NCBI RefSeq assembly: GCF_000237995.1
Contig: NC_016605.1
Location: 496,001 to 560,000 of the forward strand
Length of the DNA stretch: 64,000 nucleotides
DNA from: Pediococcus claussenii ATCC BAA-344
GTDB lineage: Bacteria; Bacillota; Bacilli; Lactobacillales; Lactobacillaceae
Direction: 5' to 3'
Part shown: positions 1-7,781 of the stretch, piece after piece
Numbering within the stretch: position 1 is the first letter of the stretch
Layout of the letters: the number at the start of each line of letters is the position of its first letter
Made by a program: the position numbers and the translations under genes
The notes under the pieces: model-generated
The model's database searches: none
What the model was told of the DNA's origin: nothing
What the model saw: the letters and a program-made list of their open reading frames with translations, nothing else

Positions 1-740
1 CCTTGACGTTGGCCTAACTGATTAGCATATGAAAAGCTGTCTTCCAATAATTTCATAACTGGAACGACACCACTTGCAGCACCTTCAATTCCCTTGATAG
101 GAGCGCCGGCTTCCCGAAGATTGCTAAGATTGATTCCTACTCCGCCACCTAATTTTGAAAGTTGTAACGCTGAATTAATGGTTCGGCCAATTGAATTCAT
201 GTCATCTTGTGCTTGGATTAAAAAACAAGAGACCAGTTCACCCCGATGTTTTCGTCCAGCATTTAAAAAGCTAGGGGTTGCAGGTTGATAGCGTTGATGG
301 ATGATTTCATCAGCAATATTTATAGCCAAGTCTTCATCACCATCAGCGAAATAAAGGGCATTCATCGCAACTCGATCAATAAAATTTTCTAAATAAGTTT
401 GATTATCATTTGTGCGTAGAGCGTATTGAGCGTAGAATTTGTAAGCCGCCATAAATGACTTAAAGTGAAAATTTTGACTTTTTAAAAAATCATACAATTT
501 CTCAATAAAGGTTAGGCTGTATTCCTTGAGGATTTTTTCATCAATGTAATCTTCACGAGTTAGATAATCAAAGCGATCCTGAATGGAATTAAAAGTCATG
601 GTATTTGGACGAATATTCTCAGTAATAAAAGCTTCTAGTGCCTCGTGATCTTTGTTTAGTGGAATTTGATTATTCACTGGAATATTAATTTCGTTGTTCA
701 AATCATAATAGGTGACATCTTTTAAGTCTTTGAGTGCCAT
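1..740 (-). CDS. nrdE: Ribonucleoside-diphosphate reductase class Ib, alpha subunit (partial)
   Basis: Large subunit of the aerobic class Ib ribonucleotide reductase; with NrdF it reduces NDPs to dNDPs using NrdH as electron donor. About 246 N-terminal codons are visible and the gene runs off the left edge. The protein reads MALKDLKDVT at its start, has the conserved Ser-Cys near residue 171-172 (a substrate-site cysteine in this family), then an MNSIGRTINSALQLS segment and LGGGVGINLSN near 198-207, all typical of NrdE. The start at 740 is preferred over an ATG three codons upstream because AAGG lies about 9 nt before it and directly abuts the other. nrdH lies upstream on the same strand, with a terminator-like hairpin between. 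Confidence 0.95.
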   Translation of the reverse strand, partial: MALKDLKDVTYYDLNNEINIPVNNQIPLNKDHEALEAFITENIRPNTMTFNSIQDRFDYLTREDYIDEKILKEYSLTFIEKLYDFLKSQNFHFKSFMAAYKFYAQYALRTNDNQTYLENFIDRVAMNALYFADGDEDLAINIADEIIHQRYQPATPSFLNAGRKHRGELVSCFLIQAQDDMNSIGRTINSALQLSKLGGGVGINLSNLREAGAPIKGIEGAASGVVPVMKLLEDSFSYANQLGQRQ

Positions 741-764
741 TGTTTTCATCCTTTCAGTTGAGTT

Positions 765-813
765 CTAAAAATAAAAAAGAACACTCCGTTAAGTTTAATC
801 AAACGAAGCGTTC
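765..813 (-). terminator. Terminator-like hairpin between nrdH and nrdE
   Basis: On the minus strand GAACGCTTCGTT (813-802) pairs with AACGGAGTGTTC (790-779), 12 pairs including two G-U, and is followed by TTTTTTATTTTT. It lies after the nrdH stop and about 25 nt before the nrdE start, with no room for a separate nrdE promoter after it. It probably acts as a partial terminator or attenuator that lets some transcripts read into nrdE. Confidence 0.7.
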
Positions 814-843
814 ACTGGGTCAGGAAGTGTAAGAATACCTGAA

Positions 844-1074
844 TTACATAGCAAGTGCTTTTAATTCGTTTGGTCTAAATCCTGCAATTGCTTTGTCTTC
901 AGATACTTGAACTACTGGAACAGATTGAAAACCTTGTGCCTTAAGTTGATCAATGTATTCAGGATTAGTATTGATATTTCTTTCAACGAATGGAATTTCG
1001 TGTTCCGAAAGAAAACGCTTTGTCATCTTACATTGCATACAGTTGTTTTTAGTATAAATAGTTACTTCGCTCAT
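844..1074 (-). CDS. nrdH: Glutaredoxin-like protein NrdH
   Basis: Small thioredoxin-fold redoxin of 76 residues that passes electrons to the class Ib ribonucleotide reductase NrdEF. The redox motif CMQC is at residues 13-16, the cis-proline region SVPVV follows, and the C-terminal GFRPNELKAL stretch is typical of NrdH and separates it from ordinary glutaredoxins. GAGAGG lies before the ATG. It is the first gene of the visible nrdH-nrdE unit; nrdI and nrdF are not in the window. Paired NrdR boxes and a promoter lie directly upstream, so it should be under NrdR control. Confidence 0.95.
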   Translation of the reverse strand: MSEVTIYTKNNCMQCKMTKRFLSEHEIPFVERNINTNPEYIDQLKAQGFQSVPVVQVSEDKAIAGFRPNELKALAM

Positions 1075-1109
1075 AAAAAAGACCTCTCTTCAAAAATGTT
1101 TATGGATTA

Positions 1110-1137
1110 AGTATACCGCTTTAAAGATTAAAAACAA
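1110..1137 (-). promoter_or_regulatory. Promoter of nrdH
   Basis: On the minus strand a -10 hexamer TATACT (1115-1110) is preceded, with a 16-nt spacer, by TTGTTT (1137-1132). It is the only good promoter-like pair between nrdH and the NrdR boxes, which sit just upstream of the -35. Confidence 0.65.
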
Positions 1138-1144
1138 CAAAAAA

Positions 1145-1192
1145 AGCACAATATATAGTGGCTTAAAATGAAACTCTGCTATATATTGTGCT
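1145..1192 (-). promoter_or_regulatory. Tandem NrdR boxes upstream of nrdH
   Basis: Two copies of the NrdR box core CACAATATATAG: AGCACAATATATAG at 1145-1158 and its exact reverse complement at 1179-1192. Centres are about 31-34 bp apart depending on how the 16-bp box is framed, close to three helical turns, the usual spacing of paired NrdR boxes. NrdR is the ATP/dATP-sensing repressor of ribonucleotide reductase genes. Because the two copies are exact inverted repeats, the segment could also form a hairpin. Confidence 0.88.
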
Positions 1193-1380
1193 GTGACGCT
1201 GTTTTTAAATTATTAAATTTTAGAATTGCAGTTTTATTCTGTAATTACTTTACTGTATTATACTAGTAGAATTTGGAGGTTAATTCAATGACAGATTATT
1301 ACTTTACAGAGAACCCAAACGCTGAACATGCAGAAGAAACATGGACTTTTGAGCTTAAAAAAAATTTTTTTACGTTCACA

Positions 1381-1386
1381 ACAGAT
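1381..1386. repeat. Target-site duplication, left copy
   Basis: ACAGAT directly before the left end of the IS; the same six bases follow its right end at 2909-2914. Removing the element and one copy restores the interrupted reading frame (T-D-S-G-V-F). Confidence 0.85.
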
Positions 1387-1437
1387 AAAGTGCTCCATAA
1401 TTGTTAGACAAGAAATCTAATAGTTATGGAGCACTTT
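1387..1437 (+). promoter_or_regulatory. Left-end hairpin of the IS covering the orfA ribosome binding site
   Basis: AAAGTGCTCCATAA at 1387-1400 pairs perfectly with TTATGGAGCACTTT at 1424-1437 (14 bp) and is followed by further Ts. The only GGAG for orfA (1428-1431, 10 nt before its ATG) lies in the 3' arm. RNA entering from outside the element should fold and hide the site. Confidence 0.75.
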
Positions 1438-1441
1438 TTCT

Positions 1442-1975
1442 ATGGTCAAATATAGTTCAGAATTAAAAGCAGAAGTCGTTAGTGAATATCTTCAAGGTGA
1501 CATTAGTATCAGTCTTCTTTCAAAGAAACGTAACTTGCCTCGAATACAAGTAGGTAGATGGATACAAAACTTTCGTTTGAGCGGCGCAGACGCTCTTAAA
1601 CGAAGAAGAGTTAAACGAAGTTTCTCAGTTGAGTTTAAAGTTGATGTGATAAACTACTATCAAACTCATGATGAAACTTTAGCCGAAGTATCCGCAAAAT
1701 TTGATGTTAATTCTTGTCAAATCAGTCTTTGGAGGACAGCCTTCAATCAGTATGGTATAGAAGCCTTGAAGCCTCATCCGAAAGGCAGAAAAACCAAAGT
1801 GAAACATAATCAGAAGAAATTACGTAAGTTAGTAAACAAGAACGAAATCGATCAACTTCGTGAAGAATTGACGAAAAAGAATCAAGAATTATATGATGCA
1901 AAATTGGAGAACGAAATCTTAAAAAAATCAATGACCCTGTTCGGAACCTCAAAGGACGAAAGAAAACACAAATAG
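1442..1975 (+). CDS. IS3-family OrfA (helix-turn-helix protein)
   Basis: Product of 177 residues with two related N-terminal helix-turn-helix modules (about residues 1-55 and 58-115; compare LSKKRNLPRIQVGRWIQNFR with VSAKFDVNSCQISLWRTAF) and a basic linker near 113-130. A coiled coil with regular leucines follows (about 135-165), as in IS150-group OrfA proteins that bind the IS ends and dimerise. It ends after the frameshift region, so the free OrfA would be a regulator while the fused product is the transposase. Confidence 0.9.
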   Translation: MVKYSSELKAEVVSEYLQGDISISLLSKKRNLPRIQVGRWIQNFRLSGADALKRRRVKRSFSVEFKVDVINYYQTHDETLAEVSAKFDVNSCQISLWRTAFNQYGIEALKPHPKGRKTKVKHNQKKLRKLVNKNEIDQLREELTKKNQELYDAKLENEILKKSMTLFGTSKDERKHK

Positions 1976-2871
1976 TTGATCAGATCAGGGTCGAACAAGA
2001 GTCTCTTCCGAAATCTAACCGGTATAAAGTCGGCGATATTCTTAAGACCATTGGACTTAAGAAAGCGACTTATCATGATGAACGTAAACGTATCAAAAAT
2101 TATGTAGATAAGTATGAAGATGTAAAAGTAGAGATACTAAAAATTGCCGAAAGCGGAAGATATCGCGGACGTCTAACCTACGGTTATCGTCGCGTTCAAG
2201 AAGAGCTCATTAAATTAGATATCCATCTATCAGACGCCGTAGTGCGTCGTTTGATGGATGAATTAAATGTTCAAGTAAGCCTTTATAACCGCCACAGAAA
2301 TGGTAGATATTCATCTTATAAAGGTACAGTTGGAAAAGTGGCCCGTAACGTTCTACATCAGCATTTTAATGAAACCGTACCTTTCAAAGTATTACATACC
2401 GATGTTACACAAGTACGCTTGGCCGATACTAAGTGGGCTTACGTTTCAGCTATTACTGACGAAGCAAGCAAGGAAGTTTTAGCATTTCAAGTAAGTAATG
2501 GTCCTAACAGTAAACTAATTATGGATACACTCGATGAACTCACAGAAAATATTCCGGAAGGAATAAAACCAATAATTCATTCAGATCAAGGTTGGCATTA
2601 TCAATTGAATTACTATACCGATAAACTCTCCGAAAAAAAATTTATACAAAGCATGTCTCGTAAGGGAAACTGTCTTGATAATGCGCCAATTGAAAGCTTC
2701 TTTCATCTTCTTAAAACAGAATGTCTTAATGGATTTCCACAGTGTAAAGATATTGGAGAATTCAAGGAAATCACAAAGAATTACGTCGATTGGTTTAACA
2801 ATCGACGGATATCACAGAAAACAAAAGGCATGACTCCCTGCGAATACAGGGAACATGCCTTAGCAGTTTAA
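1442..2871 (+). CDS. IS3-family transposase OrfAB made by -1 frameshift
   Basis: The orfB frame is open from 1897 to 2871 and lacks its own well-placed start; the slippery heptamer A-AAA-AAA lies at 1921-1927 in the orfA frame. Slipping back one base there gives a fusion of about 476 residues. The OrfB part has an HTH_21-like region (YGYRRVQEEL) and the integrase core with D in HTDVTQV, D in IHSDQGW and E in APIESFF; 35 residues separate the last two, the classical D-D-35-E transposase triad. There is no internal stop or other sign of decay. Confidence 0.88.
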
Positions 2872-2908
2872 AAATATTCAATTTTGTCTAACTTTTGTGT
2901 TGCACTTT

Positions 2909-2914
2909 ACAGAT
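2909..2914. repeat. Target-site duplication, right copy
   Basis: ACAGAT directly after the right end of the IS, identical to 1381-1386. Confidence 0.85.
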
Positions 2915-3414
2915 AGTGGTGTTTTCTCTAAAAAAACGGTCGATTATGGTACCAGAGTGTTACTTAATGCGATTGAATTCAAATTAGTAAATGAAAAAGT
3001 GCTAGATATGGGGTGCGGTTATGGTCCAATTGGTATTTCAATTGCGAAGAGCAATCCTAATTTTGAAGTTACAATGACGGATGTTAATTCACGAGCCTTA
3101 GGTCTTGCTAAGCGGAATGCTATTGCGAACGGCGTTGAAAAACAAACTAAAATATTTGAGTCTAGTGTTTTTGAAGGAATTAAAGATCATGATTTTACAT
3201 CGATAGTTACAAACCCGCCTGTGCGAGCTGGTAAAAAGGTAGTTGATGAGATGTTAACAGAAAGTTACTCCCACCTAATTCAAGGTGGGCAACTTGTGAT
3301 AGTTTTACAGAAGAAGCAGGGGGCACCTTCTGCTAAGAAACTAATGATGGGAATTTTTGGTAATGCTGAAGTTATTAAGAAAGATAAAGGATATTACATA
3401 ATAAGAAGTGTGAA

Positions 3415-3900
3415 ATGACTGAATTAAATGAGCAAGAAATTAGAAATTATATGCTAGAGGCCTTGGAAGAAGCAAATAATGCGAGACTAATTGATGAAGT
3501 ACCAATTGGGGCTGTTGTTGTAAAAAACGGTGAAATCATTGGGAGAGGGCATAATCTTAGGGAACATGGACAGGATGCAACTATGCATGCTGAAGTATTA
3601 GCGATTATAGAGGCTTGTGAATATTTGCATAGCTGGCGTTTATGGGATTGTCAATTGTTTGTGACGATTGAGCCATGTTTAATGTGTAGTGGGACAATTA
3701 TTAATGCTCAAATTCCATCGGTTTATTTTGGCGCACGCGATCCCAAGGCTGGAGCGGTTAGAAGTTTATATCATGTTTTAGAAGATGATCGTTTAAATCA
3801 TCAGGTAACAGTTGAAGAAGGAATATTAGCAGAAAAGTCTGCCAATCTTATGAAACAATTTTTTAAAGAAATTCGAGAAAAACGAAAAAAAAATAAGTAA
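3415..3900 (+). CDS. tadA: tRNA-specific adenosine deaminase TadA
   Basis: Zinc enzyme that deaminates A34 to inosine in the tRNA-Arg(ACG) anticodon; usually essential. The protein of 161 residues has the cytidine-deaminase fold with HAE at 58-60 (zinc ligand His and proton-shuttling Glu) and PCLMC at 87-91 (two zinc cysteines), plus the family segment ARDPKAGAVRSLY. Its ATG overlaps the stop of the methyltransferase reading frame (ATGA), so the two were translationally coupled before the IS landed. It now depends on read-through or on a promoter in the IS or gene remnant. Basic lysine-rich C-terminus. Confidence 0.95.
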   Translation: MTELNEQEIRNYMLEALEEANNARLIDEVPIGAVVVKNGEIIGRGHNLREHGQDATMHAEVLAIIEACEYLHSWRLWDCQLFVTIEPCLMCSGTIINAQIPSVYFGARDPKAGAVRSLYHVLEDDRLNHQVTVEEGILAEKSANLMKQFFKEIREKRKKNK

Positions 3901-3942
3901 AATAGTAGCATTTTTTTTGAATTTCAAGTATCATAGTTATTG

Positions 3943-4038
3943 CCGTAAGGCCTTAAGGCAAGGTCGAATTTACGAATCGTGTCAGATCCGGAAGGAAGCA
4001 GCACTAAGTTTACTTCGGTTTGTGCCTTAAGTTATTGA
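3943..4038 (+). ncRNA. ffs: Signal recognition particle RNA, small bacterial type
   Basis: The conserved apical domain GTCAGATCCGGAAGGAAGCA with GCACTAAG lies at 3981-4008, the Ffh-binding loop of 4.5S/SRP RNA. Flanking CTTAAGGCA (3952-3960) and TGCCTTAAG (4023-4031) form the closing helix. The exact ends are uncertain by about 10 nt. Position just before dnaX is common in Firmicutes. An 8-bp hairpin (about 4047-4067) and the terminator at 4079 follow. Confidence 0.93.
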
Positions 4039-4078
4039 GATAATGAATTCTGAGACTTAATATCTCAGAAATAAAGAT

Positions 4079-4123
4079 GAGGCCATGGATGCAAAACATT
4101 TTGTTTTGGTCCAGGCCTCTTTT
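4079..4123 (+). terminator. Intrinsic terminator after the SRP RNA
   Basis: GAGGCC at 4079-4084 pairs with GGCCTC at 4114-4119, extended inside by further pairing, followed by TTTT. It ends the SRP RNA transcript just before the dnaX ribosome binding site. Confidence 0.8.
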
Positions 4124-4149
4124 AATTAATGAATTGAAAGGAAATGCAG

Positions 4150-5892
4150 ATGAGTTATCAAGCGTTATACCGAGTGTGGCGTCCTCAGAACTTTGGTGAC
4201 ATGGTTGGACAAGAGGTTGTAACTAGAACATTAAAGAATGCCCTTATAACCAAACAGATTAGTCATGCATACCTTTTCACCGGGCCGAGAGGAACTGGTA
4301 AAACTTCGGCTGCTAAGATTTTTGCAAAAGCAGTAAATTGTCACTTTCTAAAAGATGGTGAACCTTGTAATGAGTGTATTACCTGTCGTGCCATTAATAA
4401 TGGTAGTTTGAATGATGTTATTGAGATTGACGCTGCATCAAACAATGGTGTAGAAGAGATTCGCGATATTCGTGACAAGGCTAAGTATGCACCCACGGAA
4501 GCAGACTACAAGGTTTACATTATTGATGAAGTGCATATGCTTTCAACAGGAGCATTTAACGCCTTATTGAAAACACTAGAAGAACCACCTGCTAATGTTA
4601 TCTTCGTGCTCGCGACAACCGAACCTCAGAAAATCCCGTTGACTATCATTTCGAGAACGCAACGTTTTGATTTTCGAAGAATTTCAGCTCAGGAAAGTTA
4701 CGATCGAATGGTCTACATCTTAGATCAAAAAAAGGTTGATTACGATCCAAGTGCTTTGAGAGTAGTGGCTAGGGCTGCAGAAGGTGGAATGAGGGATGCC
4801 TTGAGTATTCTTGATCAGGTACTTTCATTCGGGGATAATGAAGTTACTTTAGAAAACGCCTTATTGGTAACTGGTAGCGTTAACGAAGAACTTTTAAATC
4901 AATACTTAACACAAATTTTTAGTAAGCAGACTTCTCTAGCGTTAGAAACACTTCATAAGATTCTTGCTGAAGGTAAAGACGGGCAACGTTTTGGTGAAGA
5001 TTTAATTGTTGAACTGCGTAATTTGCTATTATATCAACAAGATCCAGCCCTAGTGGAAGAGCAAAATCTTGGAGAACTTTCAGAGCAGTTTATTGAATCC
5101 GCTAAACAGGTTACAAGTGAAGAATTATATGGCATGATTGATACATTAAACATGATTACTCAGCAGATGCGATTTACTACTCATCCGGATGTTTACCTAG
5201 AAGTATTGACGATTAAACTATGCAATCGCTCAAGCGGAAATAGCGAAAGCACTGATTCTGTTAGCACAGTTCAGTCATCTGAAGTTGAAGAATTAAAGAA
5301 GCAGGTTCAAAATTTACAGCAACAAATTAAACAGGTTAAAATTGGAACGGAAAGTCAGCCGCATACCAAACAAACGTTGAGGCCTCAAAATAGTGTCCCT
5401 AAGAAAAGTAAAAAAACTACAAGGACACCTGCTAATTTGACTAAGATTTATCCAATATTAGAGGCGGCTACCAAGGATAATTTAAATGAAATGCAAAATT
5501 TGTGGCGCGATTTAATGAATATGTTAAGTGTGACTCAGAGGGCATTAATGCATGTTTCTAAACCTGTGGCAGCAAGCAAAGAAGGTGTGGTAGTTGCCTT
5601 TGATTATGATTTTCTTTTCGAAAAGGCAGTTGATAATGATAGTTTAAGAAGCGAGATGGAAGCTAATCTTGCGAAGCTAACTGGTTCCGAGTTTAAAATA
5701 GCATATGTTACAGTTGAAGAGTGGCCTGAGGTTAGAGCAGGTTTTCTTAAAAATCACTCAGTTGGAAGCCAGAAGGAGCAAGTTGATGGGCCTGAAACTG
5801 GTGTTGAACAGCCTGTTGAAAAAAACAGTGAAATTATAGATAAAGCGGTCGAACTCTTTGGCTCTGAAAATATTGAAATAAAAAATGATTAA
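4150..5892 (+). CDS. dnaX: DNA polymerase III subunits tau/gamma
   Basis: Clamp-loader ATPase that organises the replicative polymerase and loads the beta clamp. The protein of 580 residues has Walker A GPRGTGKT at 45-52, a zinc-binding cysteine cluster near 64-79, Walker B with DEVH at 126-129, sensor ISRTQRFDF near 175, then a long variable linker with a coiled coil and lysine-rich stretch, and a C-terminal polymerase-binding region. The ATG at 4150 is preferred over the one six bases upstream, which abuts the AAAGGAA ribosome binding site. First gene of the dnaX-ybaB-recR cluster. No gamma-making frameshift site is evident. Confidence 0.97.
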   Translation: MSYQALYRVWRPQNFGDMVGQEVVTRTLKNALITKQISHAYLFTGPRGTGKTSAAKIFAKAVNCHFLKDGEPCNECITCRAINNGSLNDVIEIDAASNNGVEEIRDIRDKAKYAPTEADYKVYIIDEVHMLSTGAFNALLKTLEEPPANVIFVLATTEPQKIPLTIISRTQRFDFRRISAQESYDRMVYILDQKKVDYDPSALRVVARAAEGGMRDALSILDQVLSFGDNEVTLENALLVTGSVNEELLNQYLTQIFSKQTSLALETLHKILAEGKDGQRFGEDLIVELRNLLLYQQDPALVEEQNLGELSEQFIESAKQVTSEELYGMIDTLNMITQQMRFTTHPDVYLEVLTIKLCNRSSGNSESTDSVSTVQSSEVEELKKQVQNLQQQIKQVKIGTESQPHTKQTLRPQNSVPKKSKKTTRTPANLTKIYPILEAATKDNLNEMQNLWRDLMNMLSVTQRALMHVSKPVAASKEGVVVAFDYDFLFEKAVDNDSLRSEMEANLAKLTGSEFKIAYVTVEEWPEVRAGFLKNHSVGSQKEQVDGPETGVEQPVEKNSEIIDKAVELFGSENIEIKND

Positions 5893-5905
5893 GGATGGTA
5901 GAATT

Positions 5906-6220
5906 ATGCGTGGTGGAATGGGCAATATGCAAAATATGATGCGTCAAATGCAAAAAATGCAAAAGCAGGTGACGGCAGAACAAGATCGTTTGGATGAAAC
6001 AGAATTTACTGGCGTAGCACCTGATGAATTGGTTAAGGTTACGTTTACTGGTAACCATCTGATGAAGGATATTGATATTAAACCAGAAGCTATTGATGAA
6101 GATGATCCTGATATGATGCAAGACCTCATTGTGGCTGCTGTTAATGATGCAATGGCCAAAATAAAAAAAGAAACCGATCAGTCAATGGGGAAGTATACCA
6201 AGGGCATGTCAGGAATGTAA
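5906..6220 (+). CDS. ybaB: YbaB/EbfC family nucleoid-associated protein
   Basis: Small DNA-binding dimer of 104 residues, found next to dnaX and recR in many bacteria; linked to nucleoid structure and recombination. The N-terminus is very rich in Met and Gln ([19 protein letters not shown]), then the YbaB core with VKVTFTGNH and [16 protein letters not shown]. The ATG at 5906 (MRGGMGN) is chosen over an earlier ATG at 5885 that overlaps dnaX, because AAGGATGG sits about 10 nt before it and family members start there. Cotranscribed with dnaX and recR. Confidence 0.93.
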   Translation: MRGGMGNMQNMMRQMQKMQKQVTAEQDRLDETEFTGVAPDELVKVTFTGNHLMKDIDIKPEAIDEDDPDMMQDLIVAAVNDAMAKIKKETDQSMGKYTKGMSGM

Positions 6221-6360
6221 AAACTGTTAATCTGTGGATAGATAAGTTCTGTTTGGAATTAGCTTAAAACGATTCTTTGAAGTATTCGTTATAAAGCAAT
6301 TTTCTTTTACAGAACTTTTTATTTAGTATGATTTATTAAAAGTTAGTTGAGGCGGAATAG

Positions 6361-6960
6361 ATGCAATATCCAGAACCAATTGCAAAATTAATTGATAGCT
6401 TTATGAAATTGCCAGGGATTGGTTATAAGACGGCAACTCGGTTAGCATTCTTTACTTTAGATATGCAGGGTGACGATGTGACTGAGTTTGCTAAATCATT
6501 GATAAATGTTCAAAGAAATCTACATTTCTGTAGTATTTGTGGCAATATTACGGAGGAAGATCCCTGTGAAATTTGTTCAGATCCTTCGCGCGATCAAAAT
6601 ACTGTTTTAGTTGTTGAAGATTCTAAAGACGTAATGTCAATGGAACAAATGAAGGAATATCACGGATTATACCATGTTCTACACGGTGTCCTATCTCCGA
6701 TGGAAGGAAAGGGACCTGAAGATATTAATATCACAAGTTTATTAAAACGGCTTCAGGATAATGAAGCAATTAAAGAAGTGATTATTGCAACTAATGCAAC
6801 TCCTGAGGGTGAAGCAACCGCGATGTATTTAGCACGATTGGTTAAACCGTCGGGAATTAAGGTTACAAGATTAGCACATGGGTTATCTGTTGGAAGTGAC
6901 ATTGAATATGCGGATCAAATGACTTTATATAAAGCTGTAGAGGGAAGAACTGAAATGTAG
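6361..6960 (+). CDS. recR: Recombination protein RecR
   Basis: Ring-forming recombination mediator that works with RecF and RecO to load RecA at gaps. The protein has the usual 199 residues: helix-hairpin-helix [15 protein letters not shown] (16-30), a C4 zinc finger with cysteines at 57, 60, 69 and 72, and a Toprim domain (VVEDSKDVM, then [16 protein letters not shown]). GAGGCGG precedes the ATG. It follows ybaB after 140 bp. Confidence 0.97.
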   Translation: MQYPEPIAKLIDSFMKLPGIGYKTATRLAFFTLDMQGDDVTEFAKSLINVQRNLHFCSICGNITEEDPCEICSDPSRDQNTVLVVEDSKDVMSMEQMKEYHGLYHVLHGVLSPMEGKGPEDINITSLLKRLQDNEAIKEVIIATNATPEGEATAMYLARLVKPSGIKVTRLAHGLSVGSDIEYADQMTLYKAVEGRTEM

Positions 6961-7130
6961 GTAAAATATCTTAATAAAAGTTAATAAAAACACTAATCAG
7001 TTTTGCCTTTAAGATAACTGGATTTGTTAGCAACTTTTATGATATTTTGATTTTTTAGTGCGTGGACAGGCTATAAAATCTAAAGTAGAATTAAAGCGTA
7101 TTTGAATTTAAATTGGAGTGACAATAGTAC

Positions 7131-7775
7131 ATGAACGGACAATTTATTTCTTTTGAAGGACCAGATGGAGCAGGGAAAACAACGGTTTTAAAAGAAATGG
7201 TAGCTTATTTTGAAAAGGAAATAAGCGGGGAATTAGTAGTTACACGGGAACCAGGTGGTAACCCTATATCAGAAGCGATCAGAAAATTAATTCTGGATCC
7301 TCAAAATACTATGATGGATCGTCGAACGGAAGCGTTGTTATATGCAGCGGCACGAAGACAGCACTTAGTTGAGAAAGTAATTCCGGCTCTTCAACGTAAT
7401 GCGGTTGTTTTTTGCGATCGTTATGTCGATAGTTCAGTGGCATATCAAGGCGCTGGTAGAGAAATTGGAACGGATGATGTCTACAAAATGAACTTGTTTG
7501 CAACAGAAGGAATCTTACCAAATTTGACAATTTACCTTGATGTGCCGTCTGAGGTTGGTCTGAAGCGAATTATGAATCATCGTAAAAATGAAATTAATCG
7601 ATTAGACCTTGAAAAACTAGATTTTCATAAGCGGGTGCGTGAAGCGTATCTTGCTTTAGCAAGACAATATCCTGATAGAATTAAAGTTATCAATGCAAAT
7701 CAAGAGGAAAAAGTGGTTCAGCATGATGTACGCATTTTACTAGAAGAGCAACTTCATTCAAGATTGAGAGGATAA
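7131..7775 (+). CDS. tmk: Thymidylate kinase
   Basis: Phosphorylates dTMP to dTDP in dTTP synthesis. The P-loop GPDGAGKTT is at residues 10-18, the substrate motif TREPGG near 38-43, and DRYVDSSVAYQG near 97 contacts the nucleotide; 214 residues is the family length. The 170 bp upstream hold no recognised gene; the yaaL and bofA genes found here in Bacillus are absent. darA follows after 6 bp, so tmk, darA, holB, yabA and rsmI look like one operon. Confidence 0.97.
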   Translation: MNGQFISFEGPDGAGKTTVLKEMVAYFEKEISGELVVTREPGGNPISEAIRKLILDPQNTMMDRRTEALLYAAARRQHLVEKVIPALQRNAVVFCDRYVDSSVAYQGAGREIGTDDVYKMNLFATEGILPNLTIYLDVPSEVGLKRIMNHRKNEINRLDLEKLDFHKRVREAYLALARQYPDRIKVINANQEEKVVQHDVRILLEEQLHSRLRG

Positions 7776-7781
7776 ATAGAT

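Larger units (their letters stand above)
1387..2908 (+). mobile_element. Complete IS3-family (IS150-group) insertion sequence, 1522 bp
   Basis: Terminal inverted repeats of about 25 bp match at 20 positions: both ends start AAAGTGC and share GTTAGACAA at positions 17-25. Flanked by ACAGAT direct repeats. It carries overlapping orfA and orfB in the -1 arrangement; the transposase has an intact D-D-35-E triad, so the element looks functional. It is inserted in the same direction as the methyltransferase gene and tadA. Confidence 0.93.
1288..3418 (+). pseudogene. RsmC/YbxB-like class I SAM-dependent methyltransferase, split by an IS
   Basis: Codons 1-33 are at 1288-1386 and codons 34-200 plus stop at 2915-3418; between them sit an IS and one copy of a 6-bp duplication. 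Joining the two parts restores one 200-residue reading frame, the usual length for this family. The N-terminal part reads MTDYYFTENPNAEH; the C-terminal part has the SAM motif I LDMGCGYGPIGI and the N-P-P motif TNPPVRAGK that marks N-methyltransferases acting on rRNA guanine (16S G1207 in RsmC). TTGGAGG precedes the ATG. The start of the next gene overlaps its stop. The interruption should abolish function, since the SAM site and the N-terminal module are parted. Confidence 0.93.

Noticed and set aside
94-288. Plus-strand open frame of 64 codons inside nrdE
   Set aside because: Antisense to a clearly conserved NrdE coding stretch; no independent support.
5399-5425. Run of seven As in dnaX as a possible gamma-subunit frameshift signal
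   Set aside because: The run is in the wrong phase for an A-AAA-AAG/AAA slippery site (codons AGT-AAA-AAA-ACT) and no stimulatory signals were seen.
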